From Sphingomonas sp. (GTDB lineage: Bacteria; Pseudomonadota; Alphaproteobacteria; Sphingomonadales; Sphingomonadaceae): DNA of 64,000 nucleotides. Below, in pieces: positions 57,728-64,000 of this stretch (the stretch's first letter is position 1; every line of letters begins with the position of its first letter). The position numbers and the translations under genes were made by a program. The notes beneath the pieces were generated by a model, which worked only from the letters and a program-made list of their open reading frames with translations, did not search any database and was not told the DNA's origin. The stretch spans positions 91,413 through 155,412 of the forward strand of contig NZ_JAGIAM010000007.1 of the NCBI RefSeq assembly GCF_017744835.1, read 5' to 3'.

Positions 57728-58642
57728 TCATGGAACGCCGAAGGTCCAGCCCTCGGTTCGGGCGAGTTCCGGGGTGAGGGCGGCGGGGGACCATAGTTCG
57801 TGCCGGCCGGCGGCGATGCGGAGCCAGGCGGCGGAGAGGATCGCGTCGGTGGCGTGGTCGTCGGTCCGGCTCAGTGGGCCGTGGGGTTCCGCACCAAAGG
57901 CGGCCAGCAGCGCGTCGAGCGTCGCGGCGTCGCGAATCTTGGAGATGCCCTTGCGCATCCCCGCCAGTCGCGCGGCGAGGGCGGTGTAGATCTCGACCAG
58001 CACCGGGCCGCGCTCCGGCACCGGATCGAAGGGCCAGAGCGGCACGCGGCCGCGCAGGCGGTGGAGCACGCGCATGCCGGTGAGGCTCGATTTGCCGACC
58101 TGGCTCGCGCCGACGAGGTTGAAGCAGCTGTAGGGTGAGAGGCGCATCGCCTCCTGACCGTGCTCGCAGACGCGGAAGCGGCCGCGGCCGGCGGGGAAGA
58201 GGTCGCCGCAGTCGCCGCGCTGGCGGAAGTGGCGGCGGGCGTCTGGGTGATTGACGAAGCCGGTGGCGGCGAGGTGCGGGTCGCCGGCGGAGAGCTCGTC
58301 GACCAGCTTCCACAGCGACGGGCCGTCGGGCGGGGACGCCTCCCAGCCGGGGAAATAGGCGCCTTCGTCGTGGAAGGGGAAGGCGGGGGAGAGGTCGAGG
58401 CCGATGAGGGCGCGGGTGCCCTGCGTGGCGAGCTCTCCGAGCCAATCGAGGATGTCCTGGCGCGACCAGTTGCGGTCGATCAGCACCGGTGCTGCGGTGC
58501 CCCCGGCCGCGTGGGCGACCGCGAGGCCTTTGGGACGCTCGACTGCCTGGCCGGACCAATCGACGGCGTAAAAGTCGGTGAAGTTCAGGGCCGTTCTTCC
58601 ATACCAGCAGCGATGCGCTGGGGCTTCTTGGCGCGGTCCCAC
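57728..58642 (-). CDS. DUF429 predicted nuclease-like protein
   Basis: A protein of up to 304 residues. The recognisable part begins FYAVDWSGQAVERPKGLAVA, the DUF429 start whose Asp fits an RNase H-like active site, with LIGLDLSPAFPFHDEG and ATDAILSAAWLR later (second and third acidic residues). No ATG, GTG or TTG starts exactly at the domain: GTG 58642 lies 58 bases inside the YjbR gene, while a CTG at 58588 would give a 4-base CTGA overlap with its stop. Translation may start at that CTG. DUF429 members are predicted nucleases; it lies in line with YjbR and rarA. Confidence 0.72.
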   Translation of the reverse strand: MGPRQEAPAHRCWYGRTALNFTDFYAVDWSGQAVERPKGLAVAHAAGGTAAPVLIDRNWSRQDILDWLGELATQGTRALIGLDLSPAFPFHDEGAYFPGWEASPPDGPSLWKLVDELSAGDPHLAATGFVNHPDARRHFRQRGDCGDLFPAGRGRFRVCEHGQEAMRLSPYSCFNLVGASQVGKSSLTGMRVLHRLRGRVPLWPFDPVPERGPVLVEIYTALAARLAGMRKGISKIRDAATLDALLAAFGAEPHGPLSRTDDHATDAILSAAWLRIAAGRHELWSPAALTPELARTEGWTFGVP

Positions 58643-58932
58643 CAGGCCCGCTGGATGTAGAGCTCGATCCGGTCGCGGCTGGCGGTGCCGAAGCGGACGA
58701 GGAGCATCGGGTAATTGGCGTAGTGCGGGGTCTGCCAGAAGGTCTCGGGATCGGTGTCGAACAGCAGCTCCTTCTCAGGATGGGTGACCATCAGCCCGAA
58801 GCTGCCGGGCTCGCGGCTGCGCGACATGAAGCCCTTGCCGTTGATCTTGGGGCAGGGCGTGCCCCACCATTTCTCCATCACGACATCGGGGAGCGTGCAG
58901 GCATAGGCGCAGGCTTCTTCCCAATCACGCAT
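58585..58932 (-). CDS. MmcQ/YjbR-family protein
   Basis: A 115-residue MmcQ/YjbR protein. It has the typical pattern: WEEACAYACTLPDVVMEKWWG, then KGFMSRSREPGSFGLMV, and the late WQTPHYANYPMLLVRFG with the PRGWAAL-like segment altered. The family has a DNA-binding-like fold and is often near DNA repair genes. ATG 58932 overlaps the rarA stop by 8 bases, so rarA, YjbR and DUF429 form a tight operon. Confidence 0.82.
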   Translation of the reverse strand: MRDWEEACAYACTLPDVVMEKWWGTPCPKINGKGFMSRSREPGSFGLMVTHPEKELLFDTDPETFWQTPHYANYPMLLVRFGTASRDRIELYIQRAWWDRAKKPQRIAAGMEERP

Positions 58933-60259
58933 CTCCGCCTCCCTCCCGCATCTTCTCGCGCATCGAATTCCACCAGGCGATGCGTTCGGACACGCGCTTC
59001 TCGTGGCCGCGGTCGGTGGGGGTGTAGAAGGTCTGGGGCGCCATTTCGGCGGGCCAGTAATTGTCGCCCGAGAAGCCGCCCTCGGCGTCGTGGTCGTATT
59101 GATAGCCCTTGCCGTAGCCGATCTGCTTCATCAGCTTGGTCGGGGCATTGAGGATATTGGCCGGCGGCATCAGTGAGCCGGTCTCCTTCGCCGAGCGCCA
59201 GGCGGCCTTTTGCGCCATGTAGGCGGCGTTCGATTTGGGAGCGGTGGCGAGGTAGAGGCAGGCCTGCACGATCGCCAGCTCGCCCTCGGGCGAGCCGAGG
59301 AAGTCATAGGTATCCTTGGCGGCGATGCACTGTACCAGCGCCTGCGGGTCGGCGAGGCCGATGTCCTCGACCGCGGCGCGGGTGAGGCGGCGCAGCAGAT
59401 AGAGCGGCTCCTCGCCGGCGACGAGCATGCGCGCGAGATAGTAGAGCGCGGCGTCGGGGTCCGAACCGCGGATCGATTTGTGGAGCGCCGAGATGAGGTT
59501 GTAATGCCCCTCGCGATCCTTGTCGTAGACCGCGACGCGGCGCTGGAGGAAGTTGGACAGCGCGCCCGGATCGAGCGGTTCTTCGAAGCTGACCGAGAAG
59601 AGCGTCTCGGCCTGGTTGAGCAGGAAGCGGCCGTCGCCGTCGGCGCTGGCGACAAGCGCGTCGCGTGCCTCTGGGGTGAGGGGGAGGGGGCGGCCCTCGA
59701 GTGCCTCGGCACGGTCGAGAAGCTTGCACAGGGCGCGGTGGTCGAGCCGGTGGAGGATCAGCACCTGCGCGCGGCTGAGCAGCGCGGCGTTGAGCTCGAA
59801 GCTGGGGTTCTCGGTGGTGGCGCCTACCAGCGTCACCGTGCCGTCCTCGACATAGGGCAGGAAGCCGTCCTGCTGCGAACGGTTGAAGCGGTGGATCTCG
59901 TCCACGAAGAGCAGGGTGCGGCGGCCGAGGCGGGCATATTCGCGCGCCTCGGCGAAGACCTTCTTGAGATCGGCGACGCCCGAGAAGACCGCCGAGATGG
60001 CGACGAAGCGCAGGCCCACGGCATCGGCGAGCAGGCGCGCGATCGTGGTCTTGCCGGTGCCGGGCGGGCCCCAGAGGATGATCGACGAGAGCTTGCCCGC
60101 CGCTACCATCCGGCCGATCGCGCCTTCGGGGCCGGTGAGATGCTCCTGGCCGACGACATCCTCCAGCTGCTGCGGGCGCAGGCGATCGGCGAGCGGACCG
60201 CCGGGGGGTGTCTCGGCGGCGGGGGACTGTTGTTCGTCGGAGGCGAAAAGGTCGGCCAT
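58925..60259 (-). CDS. rarA: Replication-associated recombination protein A (AAA+ ATPase)
   Basis: A 444-residue RarA/MgsA clamp-loader-like ATPase acting at stalled replication forks. The start MADLFASDEQQSPAAETPPG leads into PLADRLRPQQLEDVVGQEHL; Walker A is ILWGPPGTGKTTIARLL, Walker B is TLLFVDEIHRFNRSQQD, and TTENPSFELNAALLSRAQV is the sensor 1 region. The C-terminal part GYQYDHDAEGGFSGDNYWP and MAPQTFYTPTDRGHEKRV is typical RarA. It heads the operon with YjbR and DUF429. A longer upstream reading frame is not homologous. Confidence 0.95.
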   Translation of the reverse strand: MADLFASDEQQSPAAETPPGGPLADRLRPQQLEDVVGQEHLTGPEGAIGRMVAAGKLSSIILWGPPGTGKTTIARLLADAVGLRFVAISAVFSGVADLKKVFAEAREYARLGRRTLLFVDEIHRFNRSQQDGFLPYVEDGTVTLVGATTENPSFELNAALLSRAQVLILHRLDHRALCKLLDRAEALEGRPLPLTPEARDALVASADGDGRFLLNQAETLFSVSFEEPLDPGALSNFLQRRVAVYDKDREGHYNLISALHKSIRGSDPDAALYYLARMLVAGEEPLYLLRRLTRAAVEDIGLADPQALVQCIAAKDTYDFLGSPEGELAIVQACLYLATAPKSNAAYMAQKAAWRSAKETGSLMPPANILNAPTKLMKQIGYGKGYQYDHDAEGGFSGDNYWPAEMAPQTFYTPTDRGHEKRVSERIAWWNSMREKMREGGGDA

Positions 60260-60466
60260 GGCTGTTTCTAACGTCTTCCGCGCGGCTTGTATCGATCGGG
60301 GGCGGCGAACTTCCCGAAGTTCGCGCATGTGCACCACTGCGGGGGCAGGGGGGAAGATAAAGCCGGAAGGGCGCAAGTGGCTGATTTGGCGAACATATCG
60401 GGAACAATGCATGGATTGGAGGCTGTAGGACAGCGAAAAGTTCATGCCGCTTGCAAAGTTGCTTTC

Positions 60467-60478
60467 AAGATATATCTT
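60467..60478. promoter_or_regulatory. Palindrome in PadR promoter region
   Basis: AAGATATATCTT is a perfect 12-bp palindrome 35-46 bases before the PadR start codon, in the region where its -10 would be expected. PadR-type repressors commonly bind such AT-rich palindromes at their own promoters, so autoregulation is likely. Confidence 0.5.
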
Positions 60479-60512
60479 AGACCCATCACGACTCGCATTA
60501 AGGAGTACGAAA

Positions 60513-61103
60513 ATGCGTTTTCATCATCATGGACCGCACGGCGGCCACGGCCGCCACGAGTGCGGTCCGCGCGGCTGGGGCCGCGGCGGCCCCTGGGCGA
60601 TGGCCTGGGCGATGCACGAAGGCGGCCGGGGCGAAGGCCGCGGACGCCGACGGATGTTCGACGGCAGCGAGCTGCGGCTGATCCTGCTCAAGCTGATCGA
60701 AGAGAGCCCGCGCCACGGCTATGACCTGATCCGCGAGATCGAGGCGCGCTCGGGCGGCGCCTATGCCCCGAGCCCCGGCGTGGTCTATCCCACGCTGACC
60801 CTGCTCGACGACATGGGGCTGGTCGAGGCCAAGGCCGAGGGCACGCGTAAGGCGTTCGCGATCACCGAGGCCGGCACCGCCGAGTTGCAGGAGAAGGCCG
60901 AAGAGGTCGAAGCGCTGTTCGCGCGGCTCGCGGCGCTGGGCGAGCATCAGGCCCGCACCAGCGGCGGCCCGATTCGCCGTGCGATGGGCAATTTGCGCGC
61001 CGTGCTGCAGGAGCGGCTGGGCGGTTCGGAAGTTGACTCCGAGACGCTGCATGCCGTCGCCGACATCCTCGACGAGGCCGCGCGGAAGATCGAGCGGCTC
61101 TGA
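60513..61103 (+). CDS. PadR-family regulator with His/Gly-rich N-terminus
   Basis: A 196-residue regulator. ATG 60513 follows AAGGAG. The first about 50 residues are a His/Gly/Arg-rich extension (MRFHHHGPHGGHGRHECG) ahead of the winged-helix domain (ELRLILLKLIEESPRHGYDLI, the PadR start, then YPTLTLLDDMGLVEAKAEGTRK). E. coli YqjI has a similar N-terminal metal-binding extension on a PadR fold and senses nickel/iron. The C-terminal helices (ETLHAVADILDEAARKIERL) dimerise. It is followed by a DUF2218 gene, a domain often joined to siderophore-interacting proteins. Confidence 0.87.
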   Translation: MRFHHHGPHGGHGRHECGPRGWGRGGPWAMAWAMHEGGRGEGRGRRRMFDGSELRLILLKLIEESPRHGYDLIREIEARSGGAYAPSPGVVYPTLTLLDDMGLVEAKAEGTRKAFAITEAGTAELQEKAEEVEALFARLAALGEHQARTSGGPIRRAMGNLRAVLQERLGGSEVDSETLHAVADILDEAARKIERL

Positions 61104-61168
61104 AGATGCCGCGACTGGAGATGCTGCGGCGCCGGCTGGGGCTGGCGCCGCAAGGGAAGGGAGAAAGC

Positions 61169-61492
61169 ATGACGATCACCACCGCGAGCGCCACGACCCT
61201 GGTGCCGACCGAGCATGCGAGCCGCTATCTCCAGCAGCTCTGCAAGCATTGGGAGCATAACCTGCAGGTGGAGTTCACGCCCGAGAACGGCACCGTGATC
61301 TTCCCCAAGGATGCGCGCGGCGCGAACCACCCCGGCGATGCGGTGGTGACCTTCGACGTGGCCGAGACGGGGCTGGAGATACGCATCGACGCCTCGTCCG
61401 AGGAGCAGCTCGACGGGCTGAAGGGCGCCGTCGAGCGGCATCTCGATCGCTTCGCCTTCCGCGAAGGCGCGTTGCGATACGATTGGAAGTAA
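61169..61492 (+). CDS. DUF2218-domain protein
   Basis: A 107-residue protein. ATG 61169 follows GGGAGAAAGC; an earlier in-frame ATG 61106 would add 21 basic residues without family support. The core STEHASRYLQQLCKHW-like PTEHASRYLQQLCKHWEHNL, IEVRIDA-like LEIRIDASSEEQLDGLKGAVERHLDRFAFRE and the ending match DUF2218, which occurs alone or fused to FAD-dependent siderophore-interacting ferric reductases. Probably transcribed with the His-rich PadR gene, so iron or nickel homeostasis is an inference. Confidence 0.83.
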   Translation: MTITTASATTLVPTEHASRYLQQLCKHWEHNLQVEFTPENGTVIFPKDARGANHPGDAVVTFDVAETGLEIRIDASSEEQLDGLKGAVERHLDRFAFREGALRYDWK

Positions 61493-61640
61493 GGCGCCTA
61501 TCCCACGGCGCACAGGCGGCCCGTCCGGCTGATCCGGGCGGGCCGTCATGGTTGTGACGTGCCCAAATTCGGGTTCTTCCCGATGGTGGGGCCCGCCCGG
61601 CCTCTCCTATCCTGCCGGCGACGGTAGAAGGAGAGCATTG

Positions 61641-62042
61641 ATGGCAAGAGCATCAGCCTGGGCCGCCGCGACGATCGCGCTTCTGACCGCGGCGGGATGC
61701 GCCCCCGTCGAGCCGAGTCACAGCGGACCCCGCGAGCCGCGGCGATGTTTCCTGCCGCGCGAGGTGCGCAACTTCACCGCCGTGGACTCGACCACCGTCC
61801 ACCTGCGCGTGGGCCGCGACATCTATCGCGTCGAGACCTTCGGGGTCTGCCCCGACCTCAACTGGACCAACCGCATGGCGATCCGGACGACCGGCGGCAG
61901 CTCGATGATCTGCGTCGGCTCCGGGCTGGGCGTGACGATCCTGACGCGCGGCCCCAGCGGCCGCCGGAGCTGCCAGGTCCGCTCGATCCGCGCGCTGACG
62001 CCCGAGGAGGTCCAGGGACTGCGCCCGCGCGACCGGCCGTAG
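61641..62042 (+). CDS. Small exported lipoprotein (DUF6491-like)
   Basis: A 133-residue protein. ATG 61641 follows AAGGAG. Lipobox LTAAGC (Cys near residue 20) marks a lipoprotein. The mature part (CFLPREVRNFTAVDSTTVHL, then RVETFGVCPDLNWTNRMAI and SMICVGSGLGVTILTRG) has four cysteines besides the lipid one and looks like DUF6491, a family known in sphingomonads, with alternating beta structure. Function unknown. It is convergent with the minus-strand gene ending at 62049. Confidence 0.7.
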   Translation: MARASAWAAATIALLTAAGCAPVEPSHSGPREPRRCFLPREVRNFTAVDSTTVHLRVGRDIYRVETFGVCPDLNWTNRMAIRTTGGSSMICVGSGLGVTILTRGPSGRRSCQVRSIRALTPEEVQGLRPRDRP

Positions 62043-62048
62043 CGGGAA

Positions 62049-62552
62049 TTACTGGGTACGCGGGTCGCGCACCGCGCCGTCGCGCAGACGGACGGTGACG
62101 CGCGTGCGCGGGGGCACGCGCAGCACCACCTCCAGCCCCGCATCGACCAGCCAGAAGTCGCCGCGCACGTCGGGCGGCGGCAGGCATTCGGCCGACGTGA
62201 AGAGGTGCGAGCGCATCGGGTAGAGATCGGTAACCGCGATTGCCTGCGAATCCTGATGAAGGCGCAGCGTGATGCGCATGGCCTGATCGGGGCGTTTGGC
62301 GCGGACCATCATCCGGGAAGTGCCGTCGGCCGAGGGCTCGATGCGGACATCGGCGCGGATCAGGTCGAGCGTGATCGGCTGCGCGGGGTCCTCTGCGAGC
62401 GGTATCCACTGGCCCAGCTTGTCGCCGAGCGACAGCTCCTCGGTTCGCGTCGGGCCGGCAGCCGCCACGACAGGAAGCAGCAGCAGAAGGCCGGCGGAGA
62501 GTGCGGCAAGAGCCCTGGGATGATGGGCGCGGGGGTGAGGGTGTCGTTGCAA
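62049..62552 (-). CDS. Unknown exported protein with SD-masking hairpin
   Basis: A 167-residue protein from TTG 62552 with AGGAGG 6 bases upstream. The N-terminus is basic (QRHPHPRAHHPRA) and the hydrophobic stretch ALAALSAGLLLLLPVVAAAG makes a signal peptide. The mature domain ends in RVPPRTRVTVRLRDGAV and contains RMMVRAKRPDQAMRITLRLH; no family recognised. The Shine-Dalgarno lies in one arm of a perfect 8-bp hairpin, so translation may be controlled. No better ATG or GTG is available in the N-terminus. Confidence 0.62.
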   Translation of the reverse strand: MQRHPHPRAHHPRALAALSAGLLLLLPVVAAAGPTRTEELSLGDKLGQWIPLAEDPAQPITLDLIRADVRIEPSADGTSRMMVRAKRPDQAMRITLRLHQDSQAIAVTDLYPMRSHLFTSAECLPPPDVRGDFWLVDAGLEVVLRVPPRTRVTVRLRDGAVRDPRTQ

Positions 62553-62557
62553 TTTTC

Positions 62558-62576
62558 GCCTCCTGTTTCAGGAGGC
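62558..62576 (-). promoter_or_regulatory. Hairpin sequestering a Shine-Dalgarno
   Basis: On the minus strand GCCTCCTG (62576-62569), AAA, CAGGAGGC (62565-62558) form a perfect 8-bp hairpin; the AGGAGG within the second arm is the only ribosome-binding site for the TTG start at 62552. The structure would hide the site until melted, as in RNA thermometers or ligand-controlled leaders. Confidence 0.5.
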
Positions 62577-62769
62577 GGCTTTGCGCGATTAACGTCGGAC
62601 GGCATTCCGATTCGCGCGGTCAAATCCGATTGGCTGATCTGCATCAACACGAATATGCTCGTGTTGCGCGCGTGATAGGCGTAAGAAACCACTATTGGCG
62701 TGCCTAGTCTGAAGCACGACGTCAACAGACAGCAACTGGAGAGCTGCCGCTTTTATCGGAGGGCTTTCC

Positions 62770-62946
62770 ATGCCCCAACAACATAGCGAACGCGAATATC
62801 TCGAGCATCGGCTGCGTACGAGCAAGCAGATGGCAGACGAGGCCTTGGATCCGGCGATCAGCCTGATCCATCAGCAGTTCGCAGCGGAATATGCCAAGCG
62901 GCTCGAAACGGACTCGATCGAGCTGGCGGAGCCGCCGCAGCGGTAG
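62770..62946 (+). CDS. Small soluble protein, 58 aa
   Basis: ATG 62770 follows CGGAGGG at about 8 bases. The product (MPQQHSEREYLEHRLRTSKQ and onward) is a mostly helical, charged small protein with HRLRTSKQMADEALDPA and HQQFAAEYAKRLE helices and no signal or membrane segment. No family recognised, but the good ribosome-binding site and codon use like its neighbours support it as real. Confidence 0.6.
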   Translation: MPQQHSEREYLEHRLRTSKQMADEALDPAISLIHQQFAAEYAKRLETDSIELAEPPQR

Positions 62947-63021
62947 AAGCGGTCGGCCGGGGCCGGTTCAACGAGGCCCCCTGGACCGTAGGAGCACCTC
63001 TCGAACGATATCGTGACTGGG

Positions 63022-63039
63022 CCCCGGCCTTCGCCGGGG
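63022..63039. repeat. REP-like palindrome
   Basis: CCCCGGC-CTTC-GCCGGGG is a perfect palindrome 16 bases after the 3' end of the VOC gene region, closely related in style to the ilvN-ilvC repeat at 10509-10588 and the 2779-2799 element. It could also act as a terminator for the minus-strand VOC gene. Confidence 0.5.
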
Positions 63040-63054
63040 AACGGGTGGGTGTGT

Positions 63055-63444
63055 CTATTGGGTCTGATCCATCAGCCGCGACGGCCATCCGATGCGGACG
63101 AGGAGGCCGTCGGGCCCGGCGATCCCCACTTCGTAAAGCCCCCATTCGCGGTGGCGCAGCACGCCGCCGGGGCGGATGACCAGATCGTCGACGCGCGCGG
63201 CAATCGCCGCGACGTCGGGCGTGCGGAGATACACTCCGAACGGATTATGCTCGGCGGGCACGCGCCACGGGCCGGTTCCGGCCTGGGTGAGGTGCACTTC
63301 GCAGCCCCAGCCGGTCATGATGACATATTCGGGCGCGCCGCCCGCGCGCGCGAAGCCGAGGCGCTCCCAGAAGGCGACGGCGCCGGGCAGATCGTTGTTA
63401 GGCACGATGGCGAAGGCGCCGACGGTAGGGACGGTCTCTGGCAT
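63055..63444 (-). CDS. VOC-family (glyoxalase/bleomycin-resistance-like) protein
   Basis: A 129-residue VOC protein. ATG 63444 is chosen over ATG 63456 because GGAG lies 6 bases upstream. FAIVPNNDLPGAVAFWERLGFA is the beta-alpha-beta start, EYVIMTGWGCEVHLTQ carries the middle ligand position, and YLRTPDVAAIAARVDDL followed by GLYEVGIAGPDGLLVRIGW closes the second module. This small paralogous-module type binds drugs or acts as a glyoxalase-like enzyme; substrate unknown. Confidence 0.85.
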   Translation of the reverse strand: MPETVPTVGAFAIVPNNDLPGAVAFWERLGFARAGGAPEYVIMTGWGCEVHLTQAGTGPWRVPAEHNPFGVYLRTPDVAAIAARVDDLVIRPGGVLRHREWGLYEVGIAGPDGLLVRIGWPSRLMDQTQ

Positions 63445-63545
63445 CGCTTGCTCCATGCTATCGGAGGGATGAGGCGGGGGATTCTAGGTCGTGAACCCAT
63501 AAACGCCCGCCTCGGCGCAAGGGCTGAACGGCCGGGATCGGGTGG

Positions 63546-63773
63546 TTAGCTGCTGTTCGCCGGTATTCGAGGCCTGCGGTTGGCAGATGACAGGGCTTGT
63601 AGCACGACACAAGCGATGGCGCTGATGCCCATGGCGACGCCTGCAAAAATGGCGGTCACATAGATGAGCTCGTTTTCCATACGGTTTGAGGTGCTGCTGG
63701 CAATCATGACCGCCCAGATACCGAGCGAGATTAGCAGAGCCAGCCTCGCTGTTTTCAGTGCTTTCGACGTCAT
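63546..63773 (-). CDS. Small membrane protein, 75 aa
   Basis: ATG 63773 follows AGGAGG at 5 bases. Two hydrophobic segments (ALLISLGIWAVMIASST and LIYVTAIFAGVAMGISAIACVVL) give a small two-helix inner-membrane protein with a basic C-terminus (NRRPRIPANSS). No family recognised. It lies 101 bases upstream of the VOC gene on the same strand and may be its co-transcribed neighbour. No other gene is visible from 63774 to the window end. Confidence 0.65.
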   Translation of the reverse strand: MTSKALKTARLALLISLGIWAVMIASSTSNRMENELIYVTAIFAGVAMGISAIACVVLQALSSANRRPRIPANSS

Positions 63774-64000
63774 AGCCGCCTCCTGGCTCAAGAGCTTTAT
63801 AGCAGCTTGGCCAACGACTGCTATCGGGGCGTTTCCTGCCGGTCCGCTTTTTGGCGTTCCTTTCCAGCCCGGAATATCCGGGATCGGGTGGAAAGCGGTC
63901 CGGCCCCTTTGGGGGCACAGGGCCGGAAAGTTGCCGTTCCCAGCCGTTCATTGCGAGATCGGGATCGGCGGACGCTCTTCAAAGTGGTCTGGGACAGTAT

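Noticed and set aside
57575..57796. 73-codon open frame on the plus strand
   Set aside because: It runs through the tRNA-Thr gene on the other strand; the CRLQESNPRPSV-type product is a known artefact of tRNA DNA.
1..64000. CRISPR array, transposase or phage genes
   Set aside because: No direct-repeat/spacer pattern, and no integrase, transposase or capsid-like motif was found by reading.
63774..64000. Open frame antisense through the window end (63484-63951)
   Set aside because: It overlaps the better-supported 75-residue membrane protein with AGGAGG; composition is non-coding-like.

Overview
The window is chromosomal DNA of a high-GC alphaproteobacterium, most likely Sphingomonas or a close relative in Sphingomonadaceae. 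Supporting signs are the strong G/C bias at third codon positions, a long TonB-dependent receptor, the folE-folM-folB and tig/clpP/clpX sets, DUF3089, DUF885 and MipA/OmpV proteins, and the short GC-rich intergenic palindromes common in sphingomonads. No phage, transposase, integrase, CRISPR array or rRNA was seen. Most of the window is core genome, with one accessory-looking catabolic block.

Layout. 1-9.4 kb: the end of a Gfo/Idh/MocA oxidoreductase, a tiny lipoprotein, leuA behind a probable leucine leader peptide and hairpin, a PRC-barrel protein, folE-folM-folB, a TonB receptor, YceI and a TMEM175-type channel. 9.4-15.2 kb: ilvB-ilvN-ilvC, miaA head-to-head with serB, and a VOC gene with a 3' frameshift. 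15.2-25.7 kb: MipA/OmpV, a Sel1/SPOR protein, a ParA-RHH-TPR/SPOR operon, pyrB with a catalytically dead pyrC', ruvX, DUF3089 and DUF4153. 25.7-30.4 kb: gatC-gatA-(small membrane ORF)-gatB and a secreted trypsin-like protease. 30.5-36 kb: a desaturase with its divergent ArsR-type regulator and operator, a secreted cyclophilin, an M48 envelope operon and two small hydrophilic proteins. 36-44 kb: tRNA-Leu, tig, a cyclase-family/CGNR pair, two glycosyltransferases, clpP and clpX.

44-56.1 kb is a hexuronate block. Two exported esterases are divergent from uxaA, a 2-keto-4-pentenoate hydratase-like gene, a DUF885 gene, an ExuT-type transporter, uxaC, kduI, kduD and kdgK. Together these would import uronates and 5-keto-4-deoxyuronate (pectin- or uronan-derived) and convert them to 2-keto-3-deoxygluconate and its 6-phosphate. 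The tagaturonate/fructuronate reductases, KDPG aldolase and regulator are not in the window. 56.2-64 kb: a Yip1 protein, tRNA-Thr, rarA-YjbR-DUF429, a His-rich PadR regulator with DUF2218, and several small exported or membrane proteins.

Most promising for new biology: the leuA leader; the ParA-RHH-SPOR module; the small membrane ORF between gatA and gatB; the 20-bp operator beside the ArsR/desaturase pair; the SD-masking hairpin before the gene ending at 62049; the rarA-YjbR-DUF429 operon; and the PadR/DUF2218 metal-linked pair. All names rest on reading motifs by eye; no database search was run.
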